The notes under the pieces were generated by a model, which worked only from the letters and a program-made list of their open reading frames with translations, did no database searches and had not been told where the DNA came from. Positions 62,906-64,000 of a stretch of 64,000 nucleotides of DNA are shown piece after piece (the stretch's first letter is position 1; each line of letters starts with the position of its first letter). The translations under genes and the position numbers were made by a program. Source of the stretch: Eupeodes corollae (taxonomy: Eukaryota > Arthropoda > Insecta > Diptera > Syrphidae); contig NC_079147.1 of the NCBI RefSeq assembly GCF_945859685.1, positions 13,433,289 through 13,497,288 of the forward strand, in the 5' to 3' direction.

Positions 62906-64000
62906 CTATCCATAGTATAGAAGGATTTTACACGAATAACAAAAAAACAATATCCATAGTATAAACAACACCAATAAAAGTTAAAATAGAATCTTACTAC
63001 GGATGGGGTTTTGACATTTTTTACGAGTTTAGAATTTATCTCATTTGATTCGTTTTTAAATATTGGTACGATTGATATTTCGTTTGTATCTCGATGGCTG
63101 CGTTGGTTGAGTAGTTGTGCTTTTATAATCATGTGTTTTCCATTGGGGAAAAAATCAATCTATTACTGTTGATATTACTTAGTTTTGTTAATGAAAATGG
63201 ACTATCTTGGCTTATTTCGCAAGAGAAAACAATAGAAAAGATATTTATGTTTTGTTATGTTTCCACCAAAATTTATCTCAGTTTAGATCAATTGAATGTT
63301 GATGGTGTTTCCACCGCACAAAAAGATTTAAAAATGATTAAGTTTGATAACAGTTTCTAAAATGCAAATGGTGTTTCGATGTTTCTTATGAAGTGCAAGT
63401 TTGATTCGTGTAAAACAATGAAGAACTGATTAGTTCCGCACCATATAAGAATATGCTTCCTTCTCCATGTCCATTTTTTTAAATTTAATTAAACCAAAAC
63501 TATATTTTTGTACAAAAACATGTCAATAAACAAAACATAACGCATTATCTGTAAGACCAACTCCTTCACACAGGTTTTTCTTCGCAAATTTTGACTCGAC
63601 TCCGATCCCCGACCGGAATCTAGGCGAATCAAGCTCATTCCAACTCGGTTAAGGTCTATAAGGAATTAAGGCGAGCTTCAAGCTCGCTTCAACACCACAT
63701 GTAAATGTAGCAGTCTACGAACAAACCCTCTCCTTGCAGCAATTGTTAAATTAACTTTTCTTTATAGAATCTCAATTTCAAGATGTTTTCTTAACATTTT
63801 TTCTTGAAAATTTGTCCATTTTATTAGTTTCAGTTAATTTTAAATTTCCATTTTTAAAAAACCTTCTTCTATTTGTGTGTTTTTATATTATTTCTGACAG
63901 ATCTTCTTTAAGTTGTACCAATTTTAAAATACAAAAATTTGGCTACTGCGGATCGTTTTTATATGGAATACCAAACATTACCAATGGAAACAAATTGATC
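62906..64000. other. AT-rich flank, nothing recognised
   Basis: ORFs at 62884-63132 and 63115-63360 show no family motif. No RNA gene or transposon end found. Confidence 0.45.

Noticed and set aside
1..64000. CRISPR arrays, rRNA genes, bacterial-type promoters and terminators
   Set aside because: None seen. The sequence is eukaryotic, and the only regular repeats are the TAAG array, the module array and short microsatellites.

Overview
The window looks like a transposon-dense, AT-rich segment of a dipteran (fly) nuclear genome. Three things support this. There is one short but distinctive host coding exon, the start of the FYVE-domain gene Lst2, read on the minus strand at 58864-58899 with a fly-style start context and a splice donor directly after it. 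The repeats are arthropod types: Jockey- and RTE-like LINEs, DUF4780-type LINE ORF1s, DD41D mariners, Tc1, Helitron, Transib and Harbinger. There are no bacterial-style operons, rRNA or CRISPR arrays. If the Lst2 exon is real, most of the window to its left lies in or beyond the first intron of that gene.

Layout. 1-3.1 kb: LINE ORF1 (DUF4780) fragments, a tRNA-derived SINE, a minus-strand Transib (RAG1-like) relic and a Harbinger-type MITE. 4-6.6 kb: a decayed minus-strand Helitron split by a dead DD41D-type mariner, then a second SINE. 7.5-10.3 kb: a LINE scrap hit by a GGCCCAAC MITE, a TAAG array, and an internally deleted LINE with a 13-bp target duplication. 13-18.4 kb: a Tc1 relic filled with LINE pieces in both orientations. 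19.5-25 kb: a LINE copy, a Jockey element interrupted by an unusual 1.38-kb inverted-repeat element, and a deleted DUF4780 LINE ending in CCTAA repeats. 26-32.7 kb: Jockey, Tc1/mariner debris, another LINE, and a second Transib relic. 34-37.4 kb: a mariner and RNase-H LINE pieces. 38-41.5 kb: a Tc1-type MITE shell containing the longest LINE copy plus a SINE. 43.6-48.6 kb: a DUF4780/endonuclease/RT LINE, an oppositely oriented RT/RNase-H piece and a Tc1 relic. 50.2-52.3 kb: a Helitron with clean ends and a nested LINE tail. 53-57.5 kb: a LINE RT piece, the least decayed DD41D mariner, and an unclassified transposase-like relic. 58.8-59.6 kb: the Lst2 start and its upstream region. 60.2-62.9 kb: a minus-strand LINE split by a 2.1-kb Harbinger-type element with long terminal inverted repeats.

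No mobile element here has an intact full-length coding region. The main interest is structural: nested insertions with readable target duplications, a SINE whose 3' end matches that of a LINE in the same window, and an inverted-repeat element built from many copies of a short GGC...TTTTCC module. All family names come from protein motifs and terminal sequences read by eye; no database search was run.
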